NCBI GenBank assembly: GCA_014240065.1 | Contig: JAAZXR010000001.1 | Span: forward strand, 40,415 to 104,414 | Length of the DNA stretch: 64,000 nt | Direction: 5' to 3' | Source of the DNA: Myxococcales bacterium | GTDB taxonomy: Bacteria > Myxococcota_A > Polyangia > Nannocystales > Nannocystaceae | Shown: positions 8,558 through 19,176 of the stretch, piece by piece | Position numbering within the stretch: the stretch's first letter is position 1 | Layout of the letters: every line of letters starts with the position of its first letter | Program-made: the position numbers and the translations under genes | The notes under the pieces: generated by a model | Seen by the model: only the letters and a program-made list of their open reading frames with translations | Database searches by the model: none | What the model was told of the DNA's origin: nothing

Positions 8558-9345
8558 GGCGCCGTGACCTCCTCCGGGGCTGGCCGCTGTGCGTCCGTGC
8601 GCGCGGATGGGGGGGAGGCGGCGCCGTCCGGGGCTGCCGCTTCCCCGAGCGGGGAGAGCTTCTCGCGCTCCGGGACCGCTCGGGGATCAAGATCGAGATA
8701 CAGTTGACTCAGCTGGGCTGCGCGCTCCGTGGGCATGAGGGCCATGAGCTTCGCGGCCTTGCGCTGGCTCGTACGGGCGACGGCCAGCAAGATCCACTGG
8801 GCGTCCTCGTCGGACAGGCTCGCGACCATGTCGGAGCCGGCTTGGGGGGTCATGGAGGCGACGAGCTCCGCGAGGGATTCGATGCGCGCGTCGCGGCGCT
8901 GTCGGGCCACTTCGCCGACGCCAACCTGGTCCTGGAGGCGTTTTTCGAGGGCGTTGATGCGCGCGAGACGGGCTTCAAGTTCGCCCTCCAAGGTCTCGGC
9001 CGACCGCGACCGCGTCGCGAGGGAGAGCTCTCGCTCGTCGAGGGAGCGGCTGCGCTGGGTGATGCGCTCCATGATATCTCGTTCGGCGCCTGTGACCTCT
9101 GGTGGGCGTCGGCCTGGGTCGTTGGTTTCGAGGGTCAAGTCGCTCCCGTTCGCCGTGAGCGCCGTAGCGGCGGCCTCCGACTCGCTCGCTGAATCGGCGG
9201 CAGGGCTGGCCGCTTCCGTCGTCGGGGGCGCAGCGTCGGCGGCGTCATCCGCAGCGGCGGTCTTGTCCGTCGACGCGCGGACGTCGCTGTTGCAGCCTGC
9301 GAGCAGGAGCGCGGCGGCGAACGCGAGCGGCGCGGGGCGAGTCAT
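8554..9345 (-). CDS. MotE-like flagellar lipoprotein
   Basis: 263 residues with a lipoprotein signal (LLLAGC, acylated Cys18; +2 residue Asn), an Ala/Asp/Glu linker, a coiled coil (about 85-150, RSLDERELSLATRSRSAETL and following) and a helical MgtE_N-like domain (LAELVASMTPQAGSDMVASL, AARTS-like, AAKLMALMPTERAAQLSQL). Known MotE proteins use this coiled-coil plus MgtE_N layout to chaperone MotC/stator assembly in the periplasm. Here the usual N-terminal membrane helix is replaced by a lipid anchor. It overlaps both fliJ and fliK by 4 bases. The tail is Pro/Ala-rich. The MotE call is by domain layout and context. Confidence 0.72.
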   Translation of the reverse strand: MTRPAPLAFAAALLLAGCNSDVRASTDKTAAADDAADAAPPTTEAASPAADSASESEAAATALTANGSDLTLETNDPGRRPPEVTGAERDIMERITQRSRSLDERELSLATRSRSAETLEGELEARLARINALEKRLQDQVGVGEVARQRRDARIESLAELVASMTPQAGSDMVASLSDEDAQWILLAVARTSQRKAAKLMALMPTERAAQLSQLYLDLDPRAVPEREKLSPLGEAAAPDGAASPPSARTDAQRPAPEEVTAP

Positions 9346-9743
9346 CTTCGCCCTCCCACTGCGCCGGCGCGATCGTCCATCTCGCGCTGCTCGGTGCGGA
9401 GGGTGTGGGCGCGCGTCTCGTTGGCGGCCTTGGCGTGGAGTTTCTCCGCGCGGTCAAGGGCGACCCCCGCGGTCATGAGTTCGGAGCGACGGATGTCGAG
9501 GTCATTGGCGGCTTGCTCGACTTGCTTGGCGCGGTAGGCGATCACCTGTCCGAGCTCTTCAAGTTGCACCGGCGAGATCTCGGCGCCGGTGGTGAGCTCC
9601 GAGATCGCTCGAACCGCCTCGTCTCTCGCTTCCACGGCCGCGCAGTGGGCGAGCCTTGTGTCGTTGAACGAAGCCGCGGCGACATCACGCTGCCTGGATC
9701 GCACATCGACCAATCGCTTCAGTTTGTTCGCTCGTTTTCGCAT
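9342..9743 (-). CDS. fliJ: FliJ-like flagellar export chaperone
   Basis: 133 residues, almost entirely helical and charged (two long amphipathic helices around 10-50 and 65-120), as in FliJ, the central stalk of the FliI ATPase ring. Sequence conservation is low, so the assignment depends on size, coiled-coil pattern and position immediately after fliI (2-base gap) and before the motE-like gene (4-base overlap). Confidence 0.8.
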   Translation of the reverse strand: MRKRANKLKRLVDVRSRQRDVAAASFNDTRLAHCAAVEARDEAVRAISELTTGAEISPVQLEELGQVIAYRAKQVEQAANDLDIRRSELMTAGVALDRAEKLHAKAANETRAHTLRTEQREMDDRAGAVGGRR

Positions 9744-9745
9744 GA

Positions 9746-11074
9746 CTAGCTCTCGATGATTTGCGTCATCAGACTGACGGTTTGCTCAGGTGGGGTGGGC
9801 CCTTGGCGCCCGTCTTGTAAGAATTCGTCCACGAGTGTTCTCTTCTGCAGGGCTCGATCCAATTCTTCGTCAGAACCCGCGACATATGCGCCAATTTGCA
9901 AGAGTTCCTCCGCTTCGCGCACCTTGCTGATCAACGTGCGGAAACGACGCGCTACTTCGAGGTTCTGGGCTGGCACGACGTCTGCCATGACACGTGAGAT
10001 CGAGGGCAACACGTCGATGGCGGGATAGTGGCCGCGGGAGGCGAGGGCGCGCGAGAGGGAGATATGCCCGTCGAGGATGGAGCGCGCGGCGTCTCCGATG
10101 GGGTCGTTGGGGTCGTCGCCTTCGACGAGCACGGAGTAGACGCCGGTGATGGATCCGGCGCTACCGAACTGGCCGGCGCGCTCGAGCAGCCGCGGCAGCT
10201 GGGCGAAGACGGAGGGGGTGTAGCCGCGGGTGGTAGGCGGCTCCCCCATGCTGAGACCGAGCTCGCGTTGGGCCATGGCGAAGCGCGTGAGGCTGTCCAT
10301 CATGAGCAGCACGTGCTTGCCCGACTCTGCGAAATGCTCCGCGATCGCCGTGGCGACGAAGGCGCCTCGCACGCGGTCGAGGGGCGATTGGTCCGAGGTC
10401 GCGACCACCAACACCGTCCGCTCGCGCGCCTCTGCGCTCAAGGTCCGATGGATAAACTCGCCGACCTCTCGCCCGCGCTCGCCGATGAGCGCGATCACGT
10501 TGACGTCGGCGTCGGAGCGCTGCGCGATGGTCCCAAGGAGGGTGGACTTCCCGACCCCCGCGCCTGCCATGATGCCGATGCGCTGGCCGCGGCCCAAGGT
10601 GGTCGTGCCGTCGATGGCTCGGACGCCTGTGTAGAGCGGGGTCTCGATGAGGCGTCGACTCAAGGGGTCGGGGGCGTCGCCGTAGATCGGGCGTCGCTCG
10701 ATGACTCCTTCGATGGGATGGCCGCCTCGATCGATCGGTTTTCCGCGCGCGTCGATGACCCGCCCGAGCAGCGCGTCGCTGCACGCGACGGAGGCGGAGA
10801 GTCCGAGGTGTGTGACGCGGCTCCCGATGGTGACGCCGCGCGCCTCCCCGAGCGGGACCAGGAGCACGCGGCCGTCTCGGAGTCCCACGACCTCCGCGGG
10901 CAGGGGCGCGTTCCCGCCGGAGATCTGCACCACGTCGCCCACGGCTGCGCCCGGACAGTGCCCCTCCACGAGCAAGCCGACCACGCTCAAGACGCGGCCA
11001 GAAACCCGCGGTTGGAGGGCCGAGTAGAGCTCTTGAGGCGTCACCCGCGTCAACGGGAGGAGGTTCTCACTCAT
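9746..11074 (-). CDS. fliI: FliI, flagellum-specific export ATPase
   Basis: 442 residues, normal length. F1-beta-like ATPase: Walker A GAGVGKST at 171-178, switch region IALIGERGREVGEF, Walker B HVLLMMDSLTRFAMAQRE, and the family loop GEPPTTRGYTPSVFAQLPRL. The N-terminal beta-barrel domain and C-terminal helical domain are complete. It powers or regulates flagellar protein export with FliH and FliJ, whose genes flank it. It overlaps fliH by 8 bases. Confidence 0.97.
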   Translation of the reverse strand: MSENLLPLTRVTPQELYSALQPRVSGRVLSVVGLLVEGHCPGAAVGDVVQISGGNAPLPAEVVGLRDGRVLLVPLGEARGVTIGSRVTHLGLSASVACSDALLGRVIDARGKPIDRGGHPIEGVIERRPIYGDAPDPLSRRLIETPLYTGVRAIDGTTTLGRGQRIGIMAGAGVGKSTLLGTIAQRSDADVNVIALIGERGREVGEFIHRTLSAEARERTVLVVATSDQSPLDRVRGAFVATAIAEHFAESGKHVLLMMDSLTRFAMAQRELGLSMGEPPTTRGYTPSVFAQLPRLLERAGQFGSAGSITGVYSVLVEGDDPNDPIGDAARSILDGHISLSRALASRGHYPAIDVLPSISRVMADVVPAQNLEVARRFRTLISKVREAEELLQIGAYVAGSDEELDRALQKRTLVDEFLQDGRQGPTPPEQTVSLMTQIIES

Positions 11075-11765
11075 GGTCCTCCGTGGGCGCTGGTGCGGTG
11101 CCGCGAATCATCTCGCAGGCCCGGTCAAATCGCTCTTGGAGGCGACTCCCGAGGCTGCCAGCGTCGGAGCGGATTTGGACATCGCCGGCCTCGAGGTTGG
11201 CGTCGACGTGGACGCGGATGTCGAGGCCGGCGGCGCGTCGCTCCGCCGCCCACGCCTCCATCATCTCGCCTTCTGCGGCGGAGACCACCGCGTCGATGCG
11301 GCCAACCTCCTCGAAGGCTGCGACGGCGCGCTCCACGAGCTCACGCGCGGCCCCGTGATCTGCGAGCTCGCGCTGCACGACGCTCTTGGCCATCCCGATG
11401 GTGAGCTCGAGCACCTGCGTGCGGTAGGCCTCGGTGAGCGTGCGTTCGAGGACGGCGAGTCGCTCAAGACTCGCCTGCGAGGACTGCAAGCGGCCGCGGA
11501 ATTCATCCTCCGCCATCTTGCGGGCCTCTTCGAGCCCCGCGGTCAGGCCTTCTTGTTTCGCCTGCTCACGCAGCTGATTGAGCTCGGCCACCAAGGGATC
11601 CATCGCTTGTTGAGCGTTGCTCCCTTCGCCCGACAGCGGCGCGCCGATGGTGGTGCGCTGAAAGTTGGGGGCGCGCGCGTCGCGAGGGGCTTGAAGGTAC
11701 GGTGGCGTGGGCTTCGCCGCGCCTTGCTCGTCGACCGAGGGCGGGATGAAGCGCGAATGAGCCAT
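11067..11765 (-). CDS. fliH: FliH, flagellar assembly protein (FliI regulator)
   Basis: 232 residues: variable Pro/Ala N-terminus, a long Glu/Lys/Gln coiled coil (about 60-140, VAELNQLREQAKQEGLTAGL), then a V-type ATPase subunit-E-like C-terminal domain (VLELTIGMAKSVVQRELADH, IDAVVSAAEGEMMEAW, IRVHVDANLEAGDVQIRSDA). This is the standard FliH architecture. It overlaps fliG by one base upstream and fliI by 8 bases downstream. Confidence 0.93.
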   Translation of the reverse strand: MAHSRFIPPSVDEQGAAKPTPPYLQAPRDARAPNFQRTTIGAPLSGEGSNAQQAMDPLVAELNQLREQAKQEGLTAGLEEARKMAEDEFRGRLQSSQASLERLAVLERTLTEAYRTQVLELTIGMAKSVVQRELADHGAARELVERAVAAFEEVGRIDAVVSAAEGEMMEAWAAERRAAGLDIRVHVDANLEAGDVQIRSDAGSLGSRLQERFDRACEMIRGTAPAPTEDHE

Positions 11766-12781
11766 TAGACCATCTCCTCACCGCCGGCGCCGGCGACGGT
11801 GATCTTGCCATCGGCCTGGAGTCGCAGCGCCACCTCGACGATGGCGCCCTGCGCGTCCTCGACCGCGGTGAGCTTGACCGGCCCCATGGTGTCGATGTCG
11901 TCGAGCAACATCTCGGCGGCCCGTCGGGACATGGCCGAGAGGATGTGCTCTTTGAGCTCCGGTGAGGCGGTCTTCATCGCGAACTTGAGCTGTTCGCCGG
12001 CGACCTCGCGGAGCAACGTCTGCATGTCGCGGTTGTCCACGTTGATGAGGTCCTCGAAGGTGAACATGGCGCGCTTGATGGCGAGCGCGAGCTGATCATC
12101 GGTGTCATCGATCTCGTCGAGCAGCCGCTCGCTGACGTCGCCTTGCAGTCGCGAGACGATGGCGGCCGCTCGTTTGACGCCGTCGATGGACGCGACCTTC
12201 GCCTCGGCCACGAGGGCGAGCTCGTCGCGGAGCGCGCGCTCGGCTTCCTGGATGGTCGTGTTGGGGATGGTCTCGAGGGTGGCCATGCGCTTGACGACCT
12301 CAAGTTGGACGTCGTCTGGGAGGTGGGAGAGGACCACGGAGGCTTTCTCTTCATCGGCGTGCGCGAGCAGGGCCGCGAGGCTCTGGGGGTGCTCTTTGCC
12401 GAGGAGGCTCGCGAGGGTCTCTGGCTCGATGCGGTTGAGCAGACGGAGGGGGGAGGGCGCCTCGATCTGTCGGGCGAGGAGGTCGTCCGCCTTCTCGGGG
12501 CCCATGACCGCCGTGGCGATCCTGCGCATCATATTCTCACCCCGCCCGATGGAGAACGCGTGGTGCTCTTGCGCCTCGATGAAGTCGTCGAAGACTTTCT
12601 CCACTTGGGCGTTGGAGATGGAGCGCATGGTCTCGAGCGCCTCCGTTACCTTGCGAATCTCCTGCTCTGTCAGGTGCTCGACGACGCTCTGTGCCCGCTC
12701 TTCCCCGAGGGTCAAGAGGAGGGTGATGGCGCGCTCGGATCCAGTGAGGGGGCGATCTTCAGTCATGGCGAGTTGATTCAT
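11765..12781 (-). CDS. fliG: FliG, flagellar motor switch protein
   Basis: 338 residues. Three-part FliG: the N-terminal FliF-binding domain (LTGSERAITLLLTLGEERAQ), the middle domain with the EHPQ motif (GKEHPQSLAALLAH), and the C-terminal torque domain (LMFTFEDL-type AMFTFEDLINVDNRDMQTLL, MSRRAAEMLLDDIDTMGPVK). These charged torque helices face the stator. It overlaps fliF by 4 bases, and the translational coupling fits their 1:1 assembly in the MS ring/C ring. Confidence 0.97.
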   Translation of the reverse strand: MNQLAMTEDRPLTGSERAITLLLTLGEERAQSVVEHLTEQEIRKVTEALETMRSISNAQVEKVFDDFIEAQEHHAFSIGRGENMMRRIATAVMGPEKADDLLARQIEAPSPLRLLNRIEPETLASLLGKEHPQSLAALLAHADEEKASVVLSHLPDDVQLEVVKRMATLETIPNTTIQEAERALRDELALVAEAKVASIDGVKRAAAIVSRLQGDVSERLLDEIDDTDDQLALAIKRAMFTFEDLINVDNRDMQTLLREVAGEQLKFAMKTASPELKEHILSAMSRRAAEMLLDDIDTMGPVKLTAVEDAQGAIVEVALRLQADGKITVAGAGGEEMV

Positions 12782-14388
12782 GCGGCGACGTCCTCTTCGA
12801 GCCAGGCCCGAATAATCTCCGCTGTTCGTTCGGGGTCATCGCCCGATGCGGAGATAACTTGCTCACGAAGTTGGGTCAGGTTGTCAGAAGTTGCGGCTGC
12901 GAGCGCGCTCTGGAGCGCGTTTTGGTCGAGCGAGGGATCGCCAGTTGCGATCGCGCGCTGCAGCTCCGAAACCCGGGTGGGGAACTGTACGACTTCAGCC
13001 GTCGCGGCGCCGCGACCACCTCGCCGTCGCAGCAACAAGAAGGCGATGACGGCGAGCAAGAGCGCGCCTCCGCCGCCGGCGGCGTACATCATCGTGCGGT
13101 CGGCGGCGGCGTCGGCGGCCATCTCGCTCGCGTCGAGCCGTTGTCGATCCACGAACGGTACGCTCGCGATTTTTACCTTGTCGCCGCGGGCTGCGTTGAA
13201 GCCGATAGCCGTCTCGATGACCTGCTGCAGCGACTGGATCTCCTCCGCGGAGCGCGGCGCAAACACCGGCGCGGAGCCGTCCTCGGCGGCGGTGTAGGTG
13301 CCGTCGACCAGCACCGAGACGCTGAGTCGCTTGACCTGCGCCGTGGGGCTCTGGGTGTGAATCACCGTGCGATTCACCTCATAGTTCTTGCTCTTGACGA
13401 TGCGGCGGGAGCTGTCGGTGCTCCCCGCCCCAGCGGCGGTCGCCGCGTTCGGCTGGTTGGCGGGGGCGCCCGCGAGCCCCTGGGCGTTGTCGGTGGCGCT
13501 GCCTTCGTAGGCTTCTTGGGTGGACTCGCTGCGGACAGCGATTTGGTCGGGGTCGTAGAGTTCCTCGGTCGTCTCGGTCTTGGAGAAGTCGATCTCCGCG
13601 GAGACCTTTGCGTGAACGCCTCCGACCCCCACGGTGCGCTCGAGCAGGCGCGTGAGCTCGCGCTCCGTCTTGCGCTCCACGTCGGTCTTGTAGTCGAAGC
13701 TCGCCTGGGAGCGCGGGTCCATGCCGGTCTTGCTCAACAGCGTCCCGTTGGTGTCGACCACGGTGACCTGCTCGGTCTCGAGGCCCTCCACCGCCGCCGC
13801 GATCATGTGCTGGATCGCCATCACGTTGGCGTCGGAGAGGCGCCGGCCGCTGAGGAGGTTGAGGGTCACCGACGCGGTCGGTGGGATTTTCTCGTCCTCG
13901 AAGACCGCTCGCTCAGGCATGGTGACATGCACGCGGGCGCGACCCACGGCGTCGAGGTTCGTGATGGTGCGCTCGAGCTCTCCTTGGAGGCCTCGCAGGT
14001 ACAGCACCTTCTGGTCAAACTTGGTGCGCCCGAACTTGGGCTCCGAGAACAGCTCGGCGAGGCCAACGGCCCCGCCTTTGGGGAGGCCTTGCTCGGCCAG
14101 CATGAGGCGCGTGCGAGAGATTTCGGCCGCGTCGACCTGAATCATCGTGCCGCCGGCGCCGAGCTGGTAGTCCACTCGGGCCGTCTCCAGCGCGCTCACG
14201 ACGGAGGCCGCGTCTTGCTCGTCGAGGCCGGAGTACAACACCTTGTATTGGGGACGGACGGCGAGCCCCGTCCCAATCAGCACGAGGAGCCCGATCCCCA
14301 AGATCAGTCCAAACAGGCTGCGGGTCGCCTTGCTCATGCTGTTCCAACCGCCGAGGAGCTGTTCTGCGAGTTTGTTGATGCCGTCCAT
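12778..14388 (-). CDS. fliF: FliF, flagellar MS-ring protein
   Basis: 536 residues with two membrane helices (about 21-43 and 430-455) flanking the periplasmic ring-building motifs. The N-terminal domain (YKVLYSGLDEQDAASVVSAL, GTMIQVDAAEISRTRLMLAEQGLPKGG) and YscJ-like core (YLRGLQGELERTITNLDAVG) are typical. The C-terminal cytoplasmic tail (NLTQLREQVISASGDDPERT, AEIIRAWLEEDVAA) is the FliG-binding site. Ala/Gly-rich loops in the second half are common in this lineage. fliE lies 61 bases upstream. Confidence 0.97.
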   Translation of the reverse strand: MDGINKLAEQLLGGWNSMSKATRSLFGLILGIGLLVLIGTGLAVRPQYKVLYSGLDEQDAASVVSALETARVDYQLGAGGTMIQVDAAEISRTRLMLAEQGLPKGGAVGLAELFSEPKFGRTKFDQKVLYLRGLQGELERTITNLDAVGRARVHVTMPERAVFEDEKIPPTASVTLNLLSGRRLSDANVMAIQHMIAAAVEGLETEQVTVVDTNGTLLSKTGMDPRSQASFDYKTDVERKTERELTRLLERTVGVGGVHAKVSAEIDFSKTETTEELYDPDQIAVRSESTQEAYEGSATDNAQGLAGAPANQPNAATAAGAGSTDSSRRIVKSKNYEVNRTVIHTQSPTAQVKRLSVSVLVDGTYTAAEDGSAPVFAPRSAEEIQSLQQVIETAIGFNAARGDKVKIASVPFVDRQRLDASEMAADAAADRTMMYAAGGGGALLLAVIAFLLLRRRGGRGAATAEVVQFPTRVSELQRAIATGDPSLDQNALQSALAAATSDNLTQLREQVISASGDDPERTAEIIRAWLEEDVAA

Positions 14389-14449
14389 GGGAGTTTTTTC
14401 GTGGGTGGGAGGTGCGGTCGTGGGGGCGTGGAGGGAGCGGCGGGGGAGA

Positions 14450-14752
14450 TCAGCCGGCGCCGGAGTTCATCAGCTGTTGGTACGCGTCGAGGAGCTTGTT
14501 TCGTACGGTCGTGCCGAGCTTGAGCATGAGGTCTGCTTTCTCCATGCACACCATGGCCTCGTGGATATCGACGGAGCCGTCGATGAGCCCGTCGGCGGCT
14601 TGATCGGCCTGTTTGGCCACGCGCCCAACCTCGCCGAGCGCCTCCGCGAACGACTCTCCGACGGAGCCACTCTTGCCAGGGGCGGGGGTCGCGGCCGGGC
14701 GCCCGATGGGGAGCTGGCCGTCGATGAATGGGCGCTCTAGGTTGACGTTCAT
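14450..14752 (-). CDS. fliE: FliE, flagellar hook-basal body complex protein
   Basis: 100 residues, matching the small FliE family. The conserved helical C-terminal half is present (ADGLIDGSVDIHEAMVCMEK, ADLMLKLGTTVRNKLLDAYQ, QLMN). It connects the MS ring to the proximal rod and is the first rod-type export substrate. It overlaps flgC by 4 bases and follows the canonical flgB-flgC-fliE order. Confidence 0.95.
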   Translation of the reverse strand: MNVNLERPFIDGQLPIGRPAATPAPGKSGSVGESFAEALGEVGRVAKQADQAADGLIDGSVDIHEAMVCMEKADLMLKLGTTVRNKLLDAYQQLMNSGAG

Positions 14753-15198
14753 CGACCGATCCTCAGGGCTTGCTCCGCCATTGTTTTCACGGTGGTCATC
14801 ATCTTCGCGCCGGCCTCGTAGGCGCGGGCGGCGGACATCATATTGACCATCTCCTCGATGCCGGAGACGGCGGGCATCTCTACGTACCCCTCTTCATTGG
14901 CGTCTGGGTGCCCGGGGTCGTAGTGCAGGCGGAACTGATCGTTGGATTTTTGCACCGCTTGCACCTTCACGCCGAGGTTCGTGGGTCCGCCCTTCATCGC
15001 GGTCTGTAGGCGAGACGCGAACCCATTTTTGTCCACCTCTACCGCCTCGAGGACGACGTCGCGGCGCTGGTAGACGCCGCCGTCTGCCGAGCGGGTGGTG
15101 TTCTTATTGGCCATATTCATCGCCGCCACGTTCATGCGTGTGCGCTGGGCTTTCATGCCGCTAGAGGCGATTTCGAGGGTTGTGAAGATACTGCTCAT
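14749..15198 (-). CDS. flgC: FlgC, proximal rod protein
   Basis: 149 residues, usual size. N-terminal rod signature FTTLEIASSGMKAQRTRMNV then AAMNMANKNTTRSADGGVYQ; the C-terminal segment (DANEEGYVEMPAVSGIEEMV, NMMSAARAYEAGAKMM) is the shared axial-protein helix. It sits 11 bases after flgB and overlaps fliE. Confidence 0.96.
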   Translation of the reverse strand: MSSIFTTLEIASSGMKAQRTRMNVAAMNMANKNTTRSADGGVYQRRDVVLEAVEVDKNGFASRLQTAMKGGPTNLGVKVQAVQKSNDQFRLHYDPGHPDANEEGYVEMPAVSGIEEMVNMMSAARAYEAGAKMMTTVKTMAEQALRIGR

Positions 15199-15209
15199 GG
15201 TGTGGTTCC

Positions 15210-15602
15210 TTATCTGCCGTCACGCGCGGCGTACTTGAGCATCCCGAGCTTGCGCGAGAGCAGCTCGTTGATGGCGGAGAAGCGGAGTTGGTTGGAGACC
15301 GTGCGGGCCATCTGTCTCTCCAAAGAGACAGAGTTGCCGTCTTGGTCGGGGGTCTCGTCGTCTGTCACGACGACCTCTTCTGAGAAGCGCATTTGGCCGA
15401 CAGAGCGACCTTTAGCGTCCCGCATGGAGGAGAGCTCCTCTTTGAAGGTGATGTCGCGGCTGCGGTACCCTGGCGTGTCGATATTCGCCATATTCCCGGC
15501 GATGACCTGCTGGCGGCGTGCGTGGAAACCGAGAAATTTACTCAGCCGGTCCAGCCCCGCGAAGGGTGTGTTGGTGCCTGTTACTTTGATCGATTCACTC
15601 AT
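15210..15602 (-). CDS. flgB: FlgB, proximal rod protein
   Basis: 130 residues. Axial-family N-terminus (LDRLSKFLGFHARRQQVIAG, NMANIDTPGYRSRDITFKEE) and a short C-terminal helix (NGNSVSLERQMARTVSNQLR) are complete. It follows the secreted TPR gene with a 4-base ATGA overlap, so its translation is coupled to that gene. Confidence 0.95.
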   Translation of the reverse strand: MSESIKVTGTNTPFAGLDRLSKFLGFHARRQQVIAGNMANIDTPGYRSRDITFKEELSSMRDAKGRSVGQMRFSEEVVVTDDETPDQDGNSVSLERQMARTVSNQLRFSAINELLSRKLGMLKYAARDGR

Positions 15603-17401
15603 CCGTCAGCCTCTTTTCCTCTCAACGTGGCGCCGTTCTTGGATTCAAGCCCGAGGACAATTTGTTCGAGTCCTCGCTCGCGAAGTCGGGCCCGGGCGAC
15701 GCGACCCCAGTGGGTGCTGTGGGTCGCCAATGTCCTCAAAATCTTCTCGCCGTCGCGACGATTCCCGTCCTCGATCTCTGCCATCGCGAGGACGTAGCCC
15801 ATCTCGTCACGAAGCTCCGCGTCTGTGGAGCGCGCGATCCAGGCGCGCAGCATGGGGATCGCCTCGGAGCGCCGCCCAATGCGCGAGAGTCCCAGCGCGA
15901 GCGTCGGCGCTTGCTCGCCCTCGTCCTCGAAGCCGACGGCCTGCAGTCGCTCGAGCGCGCGCACGACCTGGGCCGGCGAGCCCCAGGCGGTCGCGAGCTC
16001 CGCGCCGGTGCCCAAGATGGCCTTTTGAAGGGTGGGAGTCCCGGCGATCTTGTGCATCGCGTCGAGCCGAGCGAGCGCCTCGTCGATCCCCGCGGTGCGT
16101 CGGACGTTGACGCCAAAGTCTCGAATTTGAGCGCTGAGGCCGGGAGCGCGGGGGTGCTTCTCGATCTGGAAGGCGAGGACTTCATGGGCGTGCTTGGCTT
16201 CATCGAGCTGGAGGTAGGCTTCGATGAGCTGGCCGATGATGCGCGCCTCTTCGTAGCTCGTGGGGCGGCGGGACAGGGCGCCGCGCAACAGCTCGATGGA
16301 CGGCCGGGCGAGCCCGACGCGCAGGTAGGCGGAGGCCGCCTCTTGCTGCAGCTGAGCTTTTTGGGGATGTTTGTCGAGCTTGTCCGCCCACGCCTCGAAC
16401 TGCACGATCGTCTCGATGTCGTCGCCGAACAGCGCCGGGACCCCGATCGCGGCGGCGATGAGGCGGTCGTGCTCGATCCGCGCGTTGTCTTGCAGCATGT
16501 CCGGGAAGTGATCCATGGCGGGGAAGAAGTGCAGCCCACGGTCGGCCGCGTCGAGGAGGATGAACACCTCGGTGGAGCGCATCCACGTGAACGCCTCGTA
16601 AAACGAGCGGTCACCGGAGGTCGCCGCGAGCACGACCTGCCCGGCCCTGGGCGGCTCGTCTTCCGTCACCGCTTCAAGGTGCAGGGCTGTGAGTCGGGCC
16701 AAGGCGGCGCCAGTGGATCGAGGATGATCGCGCGAGACGGATCGGAGGCGCTCGAGCGCCTCGTTCACGTGGCCGGAGATCACGAAGAGCTCCGCGAGGC
16801 GCAGGCGGGCGAGATCGCGGTGCTCGGGGTGCTCGGCGAGTTTCTCCCAGAGTCGCCGGGCCATGGCGAGGTCTCCGCGGCTCGTAGCGCGCTCGGCGTC
16901 CTCCCACAGCTCGAGGAGTGATCCGAGCTTCGCGGGCACGGGGATGGCCTGCTGCACGCGGGCAGCGAGCTTTCGCAGGCGGGTCTCCTCCGACTCGGGG
17001 CCGATGCGAATCCGGTAGGTGCGCTTTTTGAGTCGTGAGCTCCAGCGAAGCTCCGCGGCCCCGTGCACCATGCGAATGCGGACCCCGTCTTCGAGGGGCA
17101 GCACGCTGTACTCCAGCTCTTCGGGCAGCTTGCTCAGGTAGGCGTCCGCCTCTCGCGCGGGGATCGGGAGGTCAACCTCGAGTCCGCGGCGACTTGGGAG
17201 GCCCTTGGCCGTCGGGGAGAAGGCGGGTTTGCGGGGGAGTTTGAAGTCCAGCACGGCCTCGCGCGCGACGCCGTGGAGCGTCATAGAACCGCGATCGGCG
17301 ACGCCGCGGGCGGGGGCCGCGTGAGCCACAGGACCGACCACGGCCCAAAAGGGGACCGCCAGTAGGGCACTTAGGAGCGTATTGCGTCGGAATCTCGACA
17401 C
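15599..17401 (-). CDS. Exported TPR-repeat protein heading the flgB-flgE operon
   Basis: 600 residues, not a named flagellar protein that I recognise. A signal peptide (1-28, ending PVAHAAP) is followed by a beta-rich, AMIN-like stretch (about 38-135: SMTLHGVAREAVLDFKLPRK, EYSVLPLEDGVRIRMVHGAA, YRIRIG). Many helical TPR-like repeats follow to the end (for example RRLWEKLAEHPEHRDLARLR, YEEARIIGQLIEAYLQLDEA, GEKILRTLATHSTHWGRVAR). The start is GTG at 17401, only 3 bases after the start point predicted from the sigma-54 site. Co-transcription and the ATGA overlap with flgB imply a periplasmic role in basal-body assembly, perhaps as a scaffold near peptidoglycan; this is inference. Confidence 0.75.
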   Translation of the reverse strand: MSRFRRNTLLSALLAVPFWAVVGPVAHAAPARGVADRGSMTLHGVAREAVLDFKLPRKPAFSPTAKGLPSRRGLEVDLPIPAREADAYLSKLPEELEYSVLPLEDGVRIRMVHGAAELRWSSRLKKRTYRIRIGPESEETRLRKLAARVQQAIPVPAKLGSLLELWEDAERATSRGDLAMARRLWEKLAEHPEHRDLARLRLAELFVISGHVNEALERLRSVSRDHPRSTGAALARLTALHLEAVTEDEPPRAGQVVLAATSGDRSFYEAFTWMRSTEVFILLDAADRGLHFFPAMDHFPDMLQDNARIEHDRLIAAAIGVPALFGDDIETIVQFEAWADKLDKHPQKAQLQQEAASAYLRVGLARPSIELLRGALSRRPTSYEEARIIGQLIEAYLQLDEAKHAHEVLAFQIEKHPRAPGLSAQIRDFGVNVRRTAGIDEALARLDAMHKIAGTPTLQKAILGTGAELATAWGSPAQVVRALERLQAVGFEDEGEQAPTLALGLSRIGRRSEAIPMLRAWIARSTDAELRDEMGYVLAMAEIEDGNRRDGEKILRTLATHSTHWGRVARARLRERGLEQIVLGLESKNGATLRGKEADG

Positions 17402-17414
17402 CGATGACTAACAG

Positions 17415-17430
17415 AGCAACGCCCGTGCCA
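17415..17430 (-). promoter_or_regulatory. Sigma-54 promoter of the long flgB-flgE operon
   Basis: Minus-strand TGGCACGGGCGTTGCT is an exact match to the RpoN consensus TGGCACGnnnnTTGCW. The predicted start point, about 17404, lies 3 bases before the GTG of the TPR gene, so the mRNA would be essentially leaderless. Nothing else is evident in the gap 17431-17546, which separates it from the activator gene and could hold an enhancer. Confidence 0.9.
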
Positions 17431-17546
17431 CTTGCGGCCCACGGGGTCAACCGGCTGAAAAAGCTGCCCTCCCGGGATGTAGGTGCGGCTCGCACGTCGC
17501 GGCTCGCGTGGGGAGCGCGGTGCCGCGCAGGCTGCGACCGCGGGGC

Positions 17547-19169
<1,623 letters not shown>

Positions 19170-19176
19170 TGGCCCG

